Source: a virus. Taken from it: a DNA stretch of 23,098 nt. The stretch covers positions 16,050 through 39,147 of IMG/VR virus record IMGVR_UViG_3300030104_003549; one strand, 5' to 3'. The notes below the pieces were generated by a model. It was not told the origin of the DNA, searched no databases, and was given only the letters and a program-made list of their open reading frames with translations. Position 1 is the first letter of the stretch. Every line of letters starts with the position of its first letter. This document shows, piece by piece, positions 1 to 6,765 of the stretch. A program made the translations under genes and the position numbers.

Positions 1-238
1 TAAAGAAACCAAATGCCGCTTTGTAAAAAGAATCGTTGCTGTTTTGTGGCTTATCACCGCTTTCTTGTGTTCTTCGCACATTAGCAACAAAGTTTCTCCA
101 AAGGCCACGACCAATCGGGTTTGTTGTTTCAATGTTGTTTTCAGAACAAATCTCTTCAAATTTGTTCATCGCTTCTTCCGCACTCATACCAATGTATTGT
201 GCGCTCTTTTCAATTTCGTTTTTTAATTTTTCTTCCAT
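1..238 (-). CDS. Hypothetical protein, N-terminal part (cut by window edge)
   Basis: The first 79 residues of a minus-strand protein whose 3' end lies beyond base 1. The start ATG at 238 has GGAAGTG about 5 nt upstream. The segment is hydrophilic and helical, begins MEEKLKNEIEKSAQ, and has a conserved-looking patch 'NPIGRGLWRNFVANVRR' followed by 'FYKAAFGFF' at the edge. It lies 33 nt downstream of the clamp-loader gene with no terminator between, so it is probably in the same replication transcript. I do not recognise the family. A single-stranded-DNA-binding or other replication role is possible only by location. Confidence 0.75.
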   Translation of the reverse strand, partial: MEEKLKNEIEKSAQYIGMSAEEAMNKFEEICSENNIETTNPIGRGLWRNFVANVRRTQESGDKPQNSNDSFYKAAFGFF

Positions 239-271
239 ATTTTACACTTCCGTATTTTTTATTTTTTTCCT

Positions 272-1183
272 TTAAATGAGTTGTCCAACCATCCATGACA
301 CTAATACTCTTGGGGTCATAGATGTTGAACGATACTCGCTTTCTCCTATTGTTCTTAGATACTTAAACTTTAAGTTGCTTTCTATTCCGTTAATATTGAT
401 TACTGCATCGTGTAAACCGATACAAATTTCTGATATATCACGACCTGCATAAATCATGTCGTGGAGAACAGATAGAACATTTGTATTTTTACTAGTTATA
501 AGATTAATTATTTTAACATATTCTTCTAATGATATTTCACTTTGTTTCTTTAGTGAGATATTGGAGTGTTTAGCGGCCTGTATTTCAGTAATCGCTCTCC
601 TTAAATCACCGTTCAGAGTGCCTATAAAGGAACTCAATTCATCATCATCGAATCCAGTTATATCTTCACGTTTGAGAATATCTTTAACTACTTCAAGTAT
701 TTGCTCATTAGTTAATGGAGCAAAATGATAGTTTGCACATCTACTTTGTAGTGGATGTATAATCTTATTCTTATTGTTACAAGTAATAATAAAACGCACA
801 TTACTAGCATATCTCTCCATTATTCTTTTGAGAGCATTTTGAGCATCATTGGTCATTCCTTCCATTTCATCTAATAAAATGATTCTAAAAGGAGCATCAC
901 CAATAGTTCCGCTTTGTGCGATTTGCTTGATTAAAGTTCTTACAGTTTCTAGTTTTCTATCATCAGATGCATTGATTTCAAAAAAGTTATCTATTGCTTT
1001 TTCTCCTAACATAGAGAATGCTAGGGCTAAAGCCGCACCAGTTTTACCTGTGCCTGCTCTACCATAGAATAAAACATTAGGCATATCTTTTTCTTGAATC
1101 CATAATTCAGCATCCATCTTAAAATGAACCTGTCCTATAATATCTCCTAGTTTCTTTGGTCTATATTTTTCTGTCCATAGCAT
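272..1183 (-). CDS. rfcS: Replication factor C small subunit (clamp-loader AAA+ ATPase)
   Basis: A clamp-loader ATPase that would open and load the sliding clamp (PCNA) at primer-template junctions. The N-terminus has the RFC signature LWTEKYRPK. Walker A is GRAGTGKT (about residues 41-48), Walker B is ILLDEME (about 102-108), and the SRC motif with the trans-acting arginine finger is at about 147-149. The protein is 303 aa, slightly short of typical archaeal RFC-S (about 315-330), with the loss at the C-terminal collar. I place the start at 1183 because GGAGG lies 8 nt upstream; the ATG at 1189 is only 2 nt from the same site. It is archaeal/eukaryal in type. The large-subunit-like partner lies two genes upstream. 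Confidence 0.95.
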   Translation of the reverse strand: MLWTEKYRPKKLGDIIGQVHFKMDAELWIQEKDMPNVLFYGRAGTGKTGAALALAFSMLGEKAIDNFFEINASDDRKLETVRTLIKQIAQSGTIGDAPFRIILLDEMEGMTNDAQNALKRIMERYASNVRFIITCNNKNKIIHPLQSRCANYHFAPLTNEQILEVVKDILKREDITGFDDDELSSFIGTLNGDLRRAITEIQAAKHSNISLKKQSEISLEEYVKIINLITSKNTNVLSVLHDMIYAGRDISEICIGLHDAVININGIESNLKFKYLRTIGESEYRSTSMTPRVLVSWMVGQLI

Positions 1184-1185
1184 AT

Positions 1186-1395
1186 TCATATCCTCCAGTA
1201 ATTTAGTTTATTGATTTTTCTACATCTTAGATTAAGTCTTTTAAGGACATTTGTGAGTTGCCAACTATTAGGAACCCAATGCATTCCACTATCCTTTAGA
1301 ATCATAACGATGTCTGCTGAACATAATTCAGAGCCATCTTTTAATGCTGGCATTATTCTTCTTTTAATCATTTCTTCTCTACTTATTCCTACCAT
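1186..1395 (-). CDS. Small hypothetical protein, possible winged-helix/HTH
   Basis: A 69-aa protein between the two clamp-loader genes. A longer reading is possible from 1419, but GGTGA 5 nt before the ATG at 1395 (MVGISREEM) supports this start; it also leaves a 1-nt gap after the upstream stop. The sequence is basic and helical, with a segment 'SADIVMILKD ... SWQLTNVLKRL' that could form a helix-turn-helix, followed by a basic 'RCRKINK' patch. A DNA-binding role is inference from composition only. It ends 2 nt before the start of rfcS. Confidence 0.7.
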   Translation of the reverse strand: MVGISREEMIKRRIMPALKDGSELCSADIVMILKDSGMHWVPNSWQLTNVLKRLNLRCRKINKLNYWRI

Positions 1396-1396
1396 A

Positions 1397-2257
1397 TTAT
1401 TCACCATTAAAATATTCACTTAGAGTTTTAACCTCTAATTTGATTGGGTCTTTCTTAGACCTTCTTTTCTTTTCCTTTAAGCCTAAAAGCCTTGAGTCTC
1501 CATTATTTAATTTATTTCTAACATAGAGAGCATACTCTTCATCCTTTAATAATTGTTTAAGAGTAGTTACATTAGAATTACAAATTCCAAGTTTTCTAGC
1601 AAGATAAGGTATTTTGGAATATGTTTTTCTTTGTGGCATTTTAAGCCTAGAGAAATCCATACCGTTATGTCTGTATGCAAGAAGTTCATAAAAATATCTT
1701 TGACTCCATCTTCTCTTAACTACACTATCAATAAAAACTAATTTATTGGGATGTATATTTTCACATAACCAAGAAAGTATTTGGACATCAGGAGGTTTGT
1801 TATAAACCAATAACTGTGCAACCATATCTCTATCGGGTTGTTTCAAGTATTCTTGAACTAATGAATAGGTATCTTTTTCATATGAAAAAGGTTCATCCCC
1901 TCTCGGTGCTTTTTCTTTTATTGATTCTCTTAAGAAATTCCTACTACCTGCTCTTTTAATTTGACACATTGATTTGATTTCTTTAGGAACTGATTTCTCA
2001 TTGATTGATGTTAATACTATTTGGCCTTTGTAATTCCTAAGTACAAATAATACTTCATCTTTCTTTGCTTTAAAATGCACATCTTCTATTATGATACCAT
2101 CATTAATTGGTATTGAGAATACATCTTTTAGTCCCATCTCATTAGCATAAACAGTAATGGGGTTATTCACAAAAGTTTTAGCCTTTGTAGACTTACCTGT
2201 TCCCGATTTACCTGTTAAAAGTATAGGTCTATTTCTTTTCATATTTGTTAATCCCAT
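1397..2257 (-). CDS. Clamp-loader large-subunit-like P-loop ATPase
   Basis: A 286-aa P-loop ATPase. Residues about 11-23 contain a Walker A (LLTGKSGTGKST), and an acidic 'IIIEDVHF' strand at about 55-62 would serve as Walker B. The second half resembles the RFC large-subunit pattern: 'ILSWLCENI' at about 160-168, then a helix-rich segment with 'RRWSQRYFYELLAYR'. The C-terminus is very basic (KEKKRRSKKD), as in RFC-L. It is much shorter than cellular RFC-L (about 400-500 aa) and the AAA+ core is compressed, so it may be a degenerate, partner-dependent subunit. AGGTG lies 7 nt before the start. It overlaps the upstream stop by 1 nt (TAATG). Confidence 0.7.
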   Translation of the reverse strand: MGLTNMKRNRPILLTGKSGTGKSTKAKTFVNNPITVYANEMGLKDVFSIPINDGIIIEDVHFKAKKDEVLFVLRNYKGQIVLTSINEKSVPKEIKSMCQIKRAGSRNFLRESIKEKAPRGDEPFSYEKDTYSLVQEYLKQPDRDMVAQLLVYNKPPDVQILSWLCENIHPNKLVFIDSVVKRRWSQRYFYELLAYRHNGMDFSRLKMPQRKTYSKIPYLARKLGICNSNVTTLKQLLKDEEYALYVRNKLNNGDSRLLGLKEKKRRSKKDPIKLEVKTLSEYFNGE

Positions 2258-2655
2258 TATAGCACACCTTTAATTTCAAATAATCTTTCCATGCCTTCTA
2301 AGGTTAGATGTTTCTTCTCTGAGACAATATCTACGCATTCCGAGAATGCTTCCCATTCATCTTTAGAATGAGGCAAAGAAGTATAAACAAGTTCTTTTAC
2401 TTTGTAAAGATTCTTAATTCCTCCTATTCTCAAAATAGGTTTATTTCTAGTCGAATGTTCTACCTCACGATACGTTGTTTCTATTCCATGATGGTATAGA
2501 CTTCTCTGTAAAGCCAAAAGAAATTTTGCATTCGCTCGTATATTTAATCTCAATCTTACTCTATAACCGATAGAAGATACATCAGATGATGTAATATTCA
2601 AATCCATTTTGGTTGATGATAAAAGAATACCAATTACCATTTCTTTACTAAACAC
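2257..2655 (-). CDS. LAGLIDADG-like fold protein, probably catalytically dead
   Basis: A 132-aa protein with a GTG start at 2655; GGAGG lies 7 nt upstream and TAGTG overlaps the upstream stop. The order of elements matches a single LAGLIDADG homing-endonuclease unit: an N-terminal helix 'VIGILLSST', a strand pair 'YRVRLRLNIRANAKFLLALQ', a 'GIETTYREVE...KPILRIGG' sheet, and a C-terminal 'KKHLTLEGMERLFEIK', the typical end of the family. In active enzymes the first helix ends in an acidic residue plus Gly (such as GDG or SDG). Here that position reads S-S-T, so the metal-binding acid seems lost. A single-domain copy would need to dimerise. I infer a repurposed DNA-binding protein. The fold is assigned by eye. 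Confidence 0.55.
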   Translation of the reverse strand: MFSKEMVIGILLSSTKMDLNITSSDVSSIGYRVRLRLNIRANAKFLLALQRSLYHHGIETTYREVEHSTRNKPILRIGGIKNLYKVKELVYTSLPHSKDEWEAFSECVDIVSEKKHLTLEGMERLFEIKGVL

Positions 2656-3119
2656 TACAAGTCCTCCATGTATTTTGAATTATCAGGCCAATAGCCATTA
2701 GGGTCTTGACTAGGATGCATTTCCCACCAATACATATGAGCAGGAGTAATAGTTTTATCTCCTCTATTTTCTGCATTTTCTTCTGCGGCTACAACTAAAT
2801 CTTCTATTGAACCTTCCATCCATACTTTTAGGAAAGCAACGAAGTCTCTAGATATAGGCATATCTGTATATTCTTTAATCATAGAACGTAAAGAAAGTTT
2901 ACCAGAGCGATTAAATTTAGGTAATGTAGGTTTTTCTGGAATAACGAATGTGCCATCCTCTGTGAAATAAGGCACTAATTCCAGTTTCATTTTTCTAGGT
3001 CTACCTTTTGGATTAACTACATCTTTAAGATGAGCATATCCATCTTCTATTCTTATAACCATAAAGGTTGCTCTTTCTACTCCTGTTCCTAAAACAGTTA
3101 AGTCTCCTTTCTTAATCAT
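2655..3119 (-). CDS. SH3-like domain fused to a histone-fold domain
   Basis: A 154-aa protein. Residues 1-52 (GDLTVLGTG...ATFMVIRIEDGYAHLKDV...) look like a small SH3/KOW-like beta barrel. Residues about 75-132 read as a histone fold: short helix 'LRSMIKEYTD', loop with 'PISRD', a long central helix to 'ENAENRG', the beta-bridge 'DKTIT', then a last helix 'PAHMYWWEM'. Compared with archaeal histones, the order (IK, S-D, A, G-x-KTI, hM) is kept. The tail is Trp/Pro-rich and acidic (HPSQDPNGYW...MEDL). It lies beside ligase and clamp-loader genes, so a role in viral chromatin or replication-transcription is plausible. GGTGA lies 6 nt before the ATG. The domain calls are from pattern only. Confidence 0.6.
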   Translation of the reverse strand: MIKKGDLTVLGTGVERATFMVIRIEDGYAHLKDVVNPKGRPRKMKLELVPYFTEDGTFVIPEKPTLPKFNRSGKLSLRSMIKEYTDMPISRDFVAFLKVWMEGSIEDLVVAAEENAENRGDKTITPAHMYWWEMHPSQDPNGYWPDNSKYMEDL

Positions 3120-3523
3120 TAAACATCACCTTGTCTGAGGATTGCCGCTATATATTCGTGGTCTGCTTCTTCTTCTACTGCTTTAAGTGCAGTTCTGAGA
3201 ATAGTAATAGTTCTAGTTTGAAACAATGATTCTAAGTTAAAAGACTTATGAAGTAACTTACTTCCTTCTTCAGAAGCAAGGAAGCCTTTCAATTTCAACT
3301 CTTTAATTAATTTATAAGAGGTATTAGTTCTAGGGACTTTTTTAGTGGATTCTTCATTTCTAAGAAAATGAAGTCTATCATGAAGTTTATCTAACCTAGT
3401 TTTAATCATCTGTAATTGTTGATACTGTTCACGGATAAGACTTCCTACCTTGTTTTTGTTTAAGTCATCTATTTTGTATACTCTGCCTTTTATATCTGCT
3501 ATGTAATCTGTTTCGTAGGTCAT
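3119..3523 (-). CDS. Hypothetical coiled-coil protein
   Basis: A 134-aa helical protein between the ligase and the histone-fold gene. Residues about 25-55 (LIREQYQQLQMIKTRLDKLHDRLHFLR in part) have a heptad pattern expected of a coiled coil. The rest is charged and helical. Its ATG overlaps the ligase stop (ATGA) with GAGG 6 nt upstream, so the two are translationally coupled. I do not recognise the family. Its position suggests a structural or adaptor part of the replication module. Confidence 0.75.
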   Translation of the reverse strand: MTYETDYIADIKGRVYKIDDLNKNKVGSLIREQYQQLQMIKTRLDKLHDRLHFLRNEESTKKVPRTNTSYKLIKELKLKGFLASEEGSKLLHKSFNLESLFQTRTITILRTALKAVEEEADHEYIAAILRQGDV

Positions 3524-5037
3524 ATTAATTCCTCTATATTCTTTATTGTGTTTATATCTGCTACAAACTTATCCTCTCTTATTCTGTGCACTCTAGGAAA
3601 TCTGAGAGAATAATTTCCTTGCTTATCCTTTGTTACTAAGTCTGCTTTAATTTCCAAAACTACTCTTGGTAAAAAGTAGTAAGTATTGTTCTTAAAGTCC
3701 TCAACATTCTTTCTCAAAGTATTTGTTAAACTGATTAAGTTAGCATCTGTTAATCCGCTTCCTACACTAGTTACTTTAACAAAACCATTTTCTGACTTTG
3801 CTCCTAAGTCAAAGGAAGCAAAATAAGAAGAGTTTTTACCATCACCGTATCTTGCTGATAGAATAACTAAATCCAAATCAATTTGAGGCGGCTTATGTTT
3901 AGCCCAATATTTAGAACGCTTTCCTGATTCATAGGGGGCATCAGCATCTTTTACAATAATGCCTTCAAATCCTTCATTAATTGCTTTATTGTAGAAAGCC
4001 ATTACATTATCAGTTGAACGCTCGGCTTGGTCAGGTAAACTATTCATTTCTATCAAACGCTGAGAATAAGGTAGATTCATTATCGTTACACCATTATACA
4101 TTAGACAATCAAAAATTACCCACTTTACAGGGCATTTAGCAATAGCCTCTGCTTTATCTTTAGAATGAACTCTAGTTGCGAGTTTAGAATGAGGTGCAGG
4201 TCTTTCTCCTTCTATTGGATATATTTCTCCATCTAGAATTAGATTATCTGATTCATAGGCTCTAACAATATCTGCAACATCGGAAAATTGTTCTGTTACA
4301 ATCTTTCCCCTTCTATTGAAAATAATAACGCTATCTTCTTGCTTATGTATTTGATAACGATTACCGTCATACTTGAAATCTACAATCTTATTAGTAGGCC
4401 ATTTATCCATAGGGATAGCCTTTGCTAACATAGGTGCAACAAATCCTCCATGAGTTAAATTTATTGGTGGTTCCTCATTCATTTCATAATATGAAACAAC
4501 ATCGCTAATAGAATTAAAGTTACAATGTTTCTTAACTACTGAAATCTTTTTACCATAGTGCTTCGCTATTACTTTCTGTAAAGTAGAAGTTTTAATTCCA
4601 TTTCTAGTTGTTCTTAACCAGTAACGAATAAACCACTTTACTTCGATGTCTGACATTTTTAATACGCATTCATTAATGAGTTTAAATGAATTAGAAAGCA
4701 TATTCCCACAATCTAATTCAATTAGAGTTTTGAAGGTATTAATAGTGTATTCGTTTTCTTTATTAGTGTTATCGAACCAATAAATTGCTTCTCCTAAGTC
4801 TCCATAGGTATCATACTCTGTTTCTATTTCATCTTCAAACACATCATAAATCTTAGACATCCATTTCTTTGCCTTAGATAGACCAATATTATTTGTCTTA
4901 AGTTCTAAACTCAAGATACTAAATAATGTGCGTTTGTCCTCAAAATTCATCAGTTCGCTCGAAAGGAATGTTATTGCTTGAGTTGGGGTCATATCTTCGC
5001 TTGCTTCCAGCATCCTTGCTAATTGTTTCATTGTCAT
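3520..5037 (-). CDS. lig: ATP-dependent DNA ligase
   Basis: Seals nicks in duplex DNA through an enzyme-AMP intermediate. The nucleotidyltransferase motifs are in order: motif I KYDGNR with catalytic Lys about 222, motif III ILDGEI (267-272), motif IV EGFEGIIVK (356-363 region), motif V SKYWAKHK (375-382). A C-terminal OB-fold follows (LVILSARYGDGKNS... to FPRVHRIREDK). Residues 1-200 form the helical DNA-binding domain typical of archaeal/eukaryal ligase I. At 505 aa it is somewhat shorter than cellular archaeal ligases (about 550-600). The start at 5037 overlaps the preceding small gene by 98 bp. GGAG is present but about 10 nt away, so an internal start (MTPTQ, 4992) is an alternative. Confidence 0.95.
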   Translation of the reverse strand: MTMKQLARMLEASEDMTPTQAITFLSSELMNFEDKRTLFSILSLELKTNNIGLSKAKKWMSKIYDVFEDEIETEYDTYGDLGEAIYWFDNTNKENEYTINTFKTLIELDCGNMLSNSFKLINECVLKMSDIEVKWFIRYWLRTTRNGIKTSTLQKVIAKHYGKKISVVKKHCNFNSISDVVSYYEMNEEPPINLTHGGFVAPMLAKAIPMDKWPTNKIVDFKYDGNRYQIHKQEDSVIIFNRRGKIVTEQFSDVADIVRAYESDNLILDGEIYPIEGERPAPHSKLATRVHSKDKAEAIAKCPVKWVIFDCLMYNGVTIMNLPYSQRLIEMNSLPDQAERSTDNVMAFYNKAINEGFEGIIVKDADAPYESGKRSKYWAKHKPPQIDLDLVILSARYGDGKNSSYFASFDLGAKSENGFVKVTSVGSGLTDANLISLTNTLRKNVEDFKNNTYYFLPRVVLEIKADLVTKDKQGNYSLRFPRVHRIREDKFVADINTIKNIEELI

Positions 5038-5167
5038 CTATAATCATCTCCATATTTTTATTTATTGTTTTTACTAGTTCTTTTAGTAAATCACCTAGTT
5101 TTCCGTTATGTTGCTCTGCATATTTCCACATAGCATTTGCTAAATAGAGCCATTCATTCTTCTTCAT
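4940..5167 (-). CDS. Small hypothetical protein overlapping the ligase start
   Basis: A 75-aa ORF whose last 98 bp overlap the ligase start in another frame. The N-terminal half (MKKNEWLYLANAMWKYAEQH, then LLKELVKTINKNM) is amphipathic and looks coding. The C-terminal part lies in the overlap and is low in hydrophobic residues. AGAGG lies 7 nt before the ATG, and the start overlaps the upstream stop by 14 nt. Either the overlap is real or the ligase starts further in. Function unknown. Confidence 0.55.
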   Translation of the reverse strand: MKKNEWLYLANAMWKYAEQHNGKLGDLLKELVKTINKNMEMIIDDNETISKDAGSKRRYDPNSSNNIPFERTDEF

Positions 5168-5501
5168 CGTCGAGCCTCTGTAATAGTCTTAGAAAGTTAG
5201 TCATCATTAAAGATACAACTTCTGCCTCTTCATTTTTATTTAATGCTAGTAATTTGTTCGTCAAACTAATCAAGGTTGCTTGAGTAATTGCGGGTGCAAT
5301 TTTTGCAATTGAACCATTTAATTGTATTTCCCAATAAGAAATAAACGAGGCTCTTGCAAAGTAAGAAGAATACCTTACATCTTGTTGTCCTGTATTAAAC
5401 ATATCAAGATATGAACTGTGTAATTTCTTTCTTTTCTCTTTGCACCAAGATGCAAACTTTTTATCATTATTTGCTATTAAATATAATTTATTAAAATTCA
5501 T
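5154..5501 (-). CDS. Hypothetical helical protein
   Basis: A 115-aa protein with no recognised motif, basic at the N-terminus (KEKRKKLHSSY) and helical to the end (LTNKLLALNKNEEAEVVSLMMTNFLRLLQRL). The ATG at 5501 overlaps the previous stop (ATGA), with GAGG about 8 nt upstream inside the Glu-tail codons of the upstream gene. Function unknown. Confidence 0.75.
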   Translation of the reverse strand: MNFNKLYLIANNDKKFASWCKEKRKKLHSSYLDMFNTGQQDVRYSSYFARASFISYWEIQLNGSIAKIAPAITQATLISLTNKLLALNKNEEAEVVSLMMTNFLRLLQRLDDEEE

Positions 5502-5794
5502 TCTTCTTCCTCTGTTTTATTTAAGTGTTTTAAAACTGCTTCAGTTATTTCCTTTGTTAGAATTGCTTGAATATCAGAGAAACAATTGTCAATATGTTTA
5601 GGTTGAACACCACAATTTCTTCCAGAATTGGAAGGTATTTTCATCTTTACTTCTACATACATAGCAAATAAATCAATGACTTCTCCGCATTTACTCTGAA
5701 ACCGTTCATCTGATTGATTATAATACTGTCTATTAGGGTTTGCTTTTCTTAAAGCCTCCCTTGCTTGAACATAACTAATTCTCGTTCTTTTCAT
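5498..5794 (-). CDS. Hypothetical protein, loosely histone-fold-like
   Basis: A 98-aa protein with a basic N-terminus (MKRTRISYVQAREALRKANPNRQ). A long helix follows (ERFQSKCGEVIDLFAMYVEVKM), then 'VQPKHIDNCFSDIQ' and a final helix. A short helix, a long helix and a third helix after a P-x-H-I turn is roughly the histone/TAF layout, but no diagnostic residue is seen, so this is only a suggestion. The C-terminal Glu run overlaps the Shine-Dalgarno of the next gene. GGAG lies 8 nt before the ATG. Confidence 0.7.
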   Translation of the reverse strand: MKRTRISYVQAREALRKANPNRQYYNQSDERFQSKCGEVIDLFAMYVEVKMKIPSNSGRNCGVQPKHIDNCFSDIQAILTKEITEAVLKHLNKTEEEE

Positions 5795-5996
5795 CTAATT
5801 CTCTCCTTAATAAGTTTAATACTTTAATGGCTTCATCTCTATTCAGCCTAATTCCTTTACTGGTAGGTTTATCTCCCTTAAACCAGCGAATGTCTACAAT
5901 ATCAATGTTCCAGTATTTACCACATTGAATTATGACTTCTTCATTTGAGTTTCTAACTACTCTTCCTATTTGTTCTAGTTCGCTCAATTCATCCAC
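5775..5996 (-). CDS. PC4/p15-like single-stranded DNA-binding coactivator
   Basis: A 73-aa protein. PC4-family proteins bind single-stranded or melted DNA as dimers and act in transcription, replication and repair. The core motif is visible: a beta-strand 'VIIQCGKYWNIDIVDIRWF', then 'GDKPTSKGIRLNRDEAIKVLNLLRREL', matching the family pattern D-I-R...K-P-T-x-K-G-I-x-L followed by a C-terminal helix. The start is uncertain: the open frame begins with GTG at 5996, but AGGGG sits better for a TTG three codons in. It overlaps the upstream zinc-protein gene by 13 nt. With the TFB in this window it suggests the virus alters host transcription. Confidence 0.75.
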   Translation of the reverse strand: MDELSELEQIGRVVRNSNEEVIIQCGKYWNIDIVDIRWFKGDKPTSKGIRLNRDEAIKVLNLLRRELDEKNEN

Positions 5997-6382
5997 CCCT
6001 GTTTAAACTTCTTAAGTTCTTGAACTGAAGTAAAATATCTTGGGGCTTCAAGTTCATCTAAACGATTAACAATCCAGCAAGTCCCGCCTAAAGAAGATAT
6101 TTGAACTACTTCAAATTGACCTTCATTAATTTGAATGACTTCGGCAGTATTAATCTCAGGAACTAATCCATAGAGTTTAGTTATTTCTTTTGCTATCTCA
6201 TGAATATTTTCTACAACGTATTTGATAATATGCGCTCTTTGAATTGGTATTTTTGGTGCGACTGGAATTTGTAGTTTTCCTGTTTTATTACAGACTTTAC
6301 ATTTGTTTCCATCACAAATAGGACATTTTATTTCCGCATTATGCGGTGCAGGTAATGTAACAGTAATTGCTCTTTTTTTCAA
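5984..6382 (-). CDS. Zinc-finger protein with DnaJ-like CxxC pair
   Basis: A 132-aa protein starting with TTG at 6382; GGGAGGGG lies 5 nt upstream and the start overlaps the preceding TGA (TTGA). Residues about 19-33 contain C-P-I-C and C-K-V-C with a following C-N-K-T-G, a DnaJ-type zinc knuckle. The rest (ITKLYGLVPEINTAEVIQI...) predicts a small alpha/beta domain that I cannot assign. It may act in protein-protein or nucleic-acid binding. Confidence 0.75.
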   Translation of the reverse strand: MKKRAITVTLPAPHNAEIKCPICDGNKCKVCNKTGKLQIPVAPKIPIQRAHIIKYVVENIHEIAKEITKLYGLVPEINTAEVIQINEGQFEVVQISSLGGTCWIVNRLDELEAPRYFTSVQELKKFKQGWMN

Positions 6383-6510
6383 TCAAACCCCTCCCAATAA
6401 TATTCTTCTTCATATTCATCAGTTGAATCTTCAGGAAGTATTTTAAGATGATATATACTAAGAGCATATAGAACAGCAACACATAAAAATAAATAAAAGA
6501 AGTCCTTCAT
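6379..6510 (-). CDS. Small single-pass membrane protein
   Basis: A 43-aa ORF. Residues about 3-25 (DFFYLFLCVAVLYALSIYHL region) form one hydrophobic helix. The C-terminal 18 residues are strongly acidic (EDSTDEYEEEYYWEGFD). Its ATG overlaps the upstream stop (ATGA) and its own stop overlaps the next gene's TTG, so it fits the coupled operon. Function unknown. Confidence 0.65.
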   Translation of the reverse strand: MKDFFYLFLCVAVLYALSIYHLKILPEDSTDEYEEEYYWEGFD

Positions 6511-6629
6511 GGCCTATACCCCATTATTCGTTGGACTCTTAAATCTAAAGTCTTTGCTATCTGTTCTTGATTTAATGCTCTAAGTATAGCAATTGCATCA
6601 TAGCATACGTTTACTAATCTATCTTCCAT
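6507..6629 (-). CDS. Small hypothetical protein (40 aa)
   Basis: A 40-aa ORF with a perfect GGAGG about 8 nt before its ATG, coupled on both sides (2 nt after the upstream stop, ATGA overlap with the next gene). It contains one amphipathic helix (DAIAILRALNQEQIAKTLDLRVQRI) that could be HTH-like. Function unknown. Confidence 0.6.
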   Translation of the reverse strand: MEDRLVNVCYDAIAILRALNQEQIAKTLDLRVQRIMGYRP

Positions 6630-6631
6630 AG

Positions 6632-6763
6632 TTATTCCTCCAATTCTTTTACCAAATAGGCATCTAATTTAATATATTTGACACCACTTGGACTTTCTAT
6701 TATCCTTTTAGAAAAATCTAAAGGTGTAAGAACCCATTCTTCATCTTCAATAATTACTTTCAT
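6632..6763 (-). CDS. Small hypothetical protein (43 aa)
   Basis: A 43-aa acidic ORF directly downstream of groEL. GGTGA (in the last GroEL codons) lies 6 nt before the ATG. It begins MKVIIEDEEWVLTPLDFSKR. Spacing and coupling support translation; no family recognised. Confidence 0.6.
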   Translation of the reverse strand: MKVIIEDEEWVLTPLDFSKRIIESPSGVKYIKLDAYLVKELEE

Positions 6764-6765
6764 AT

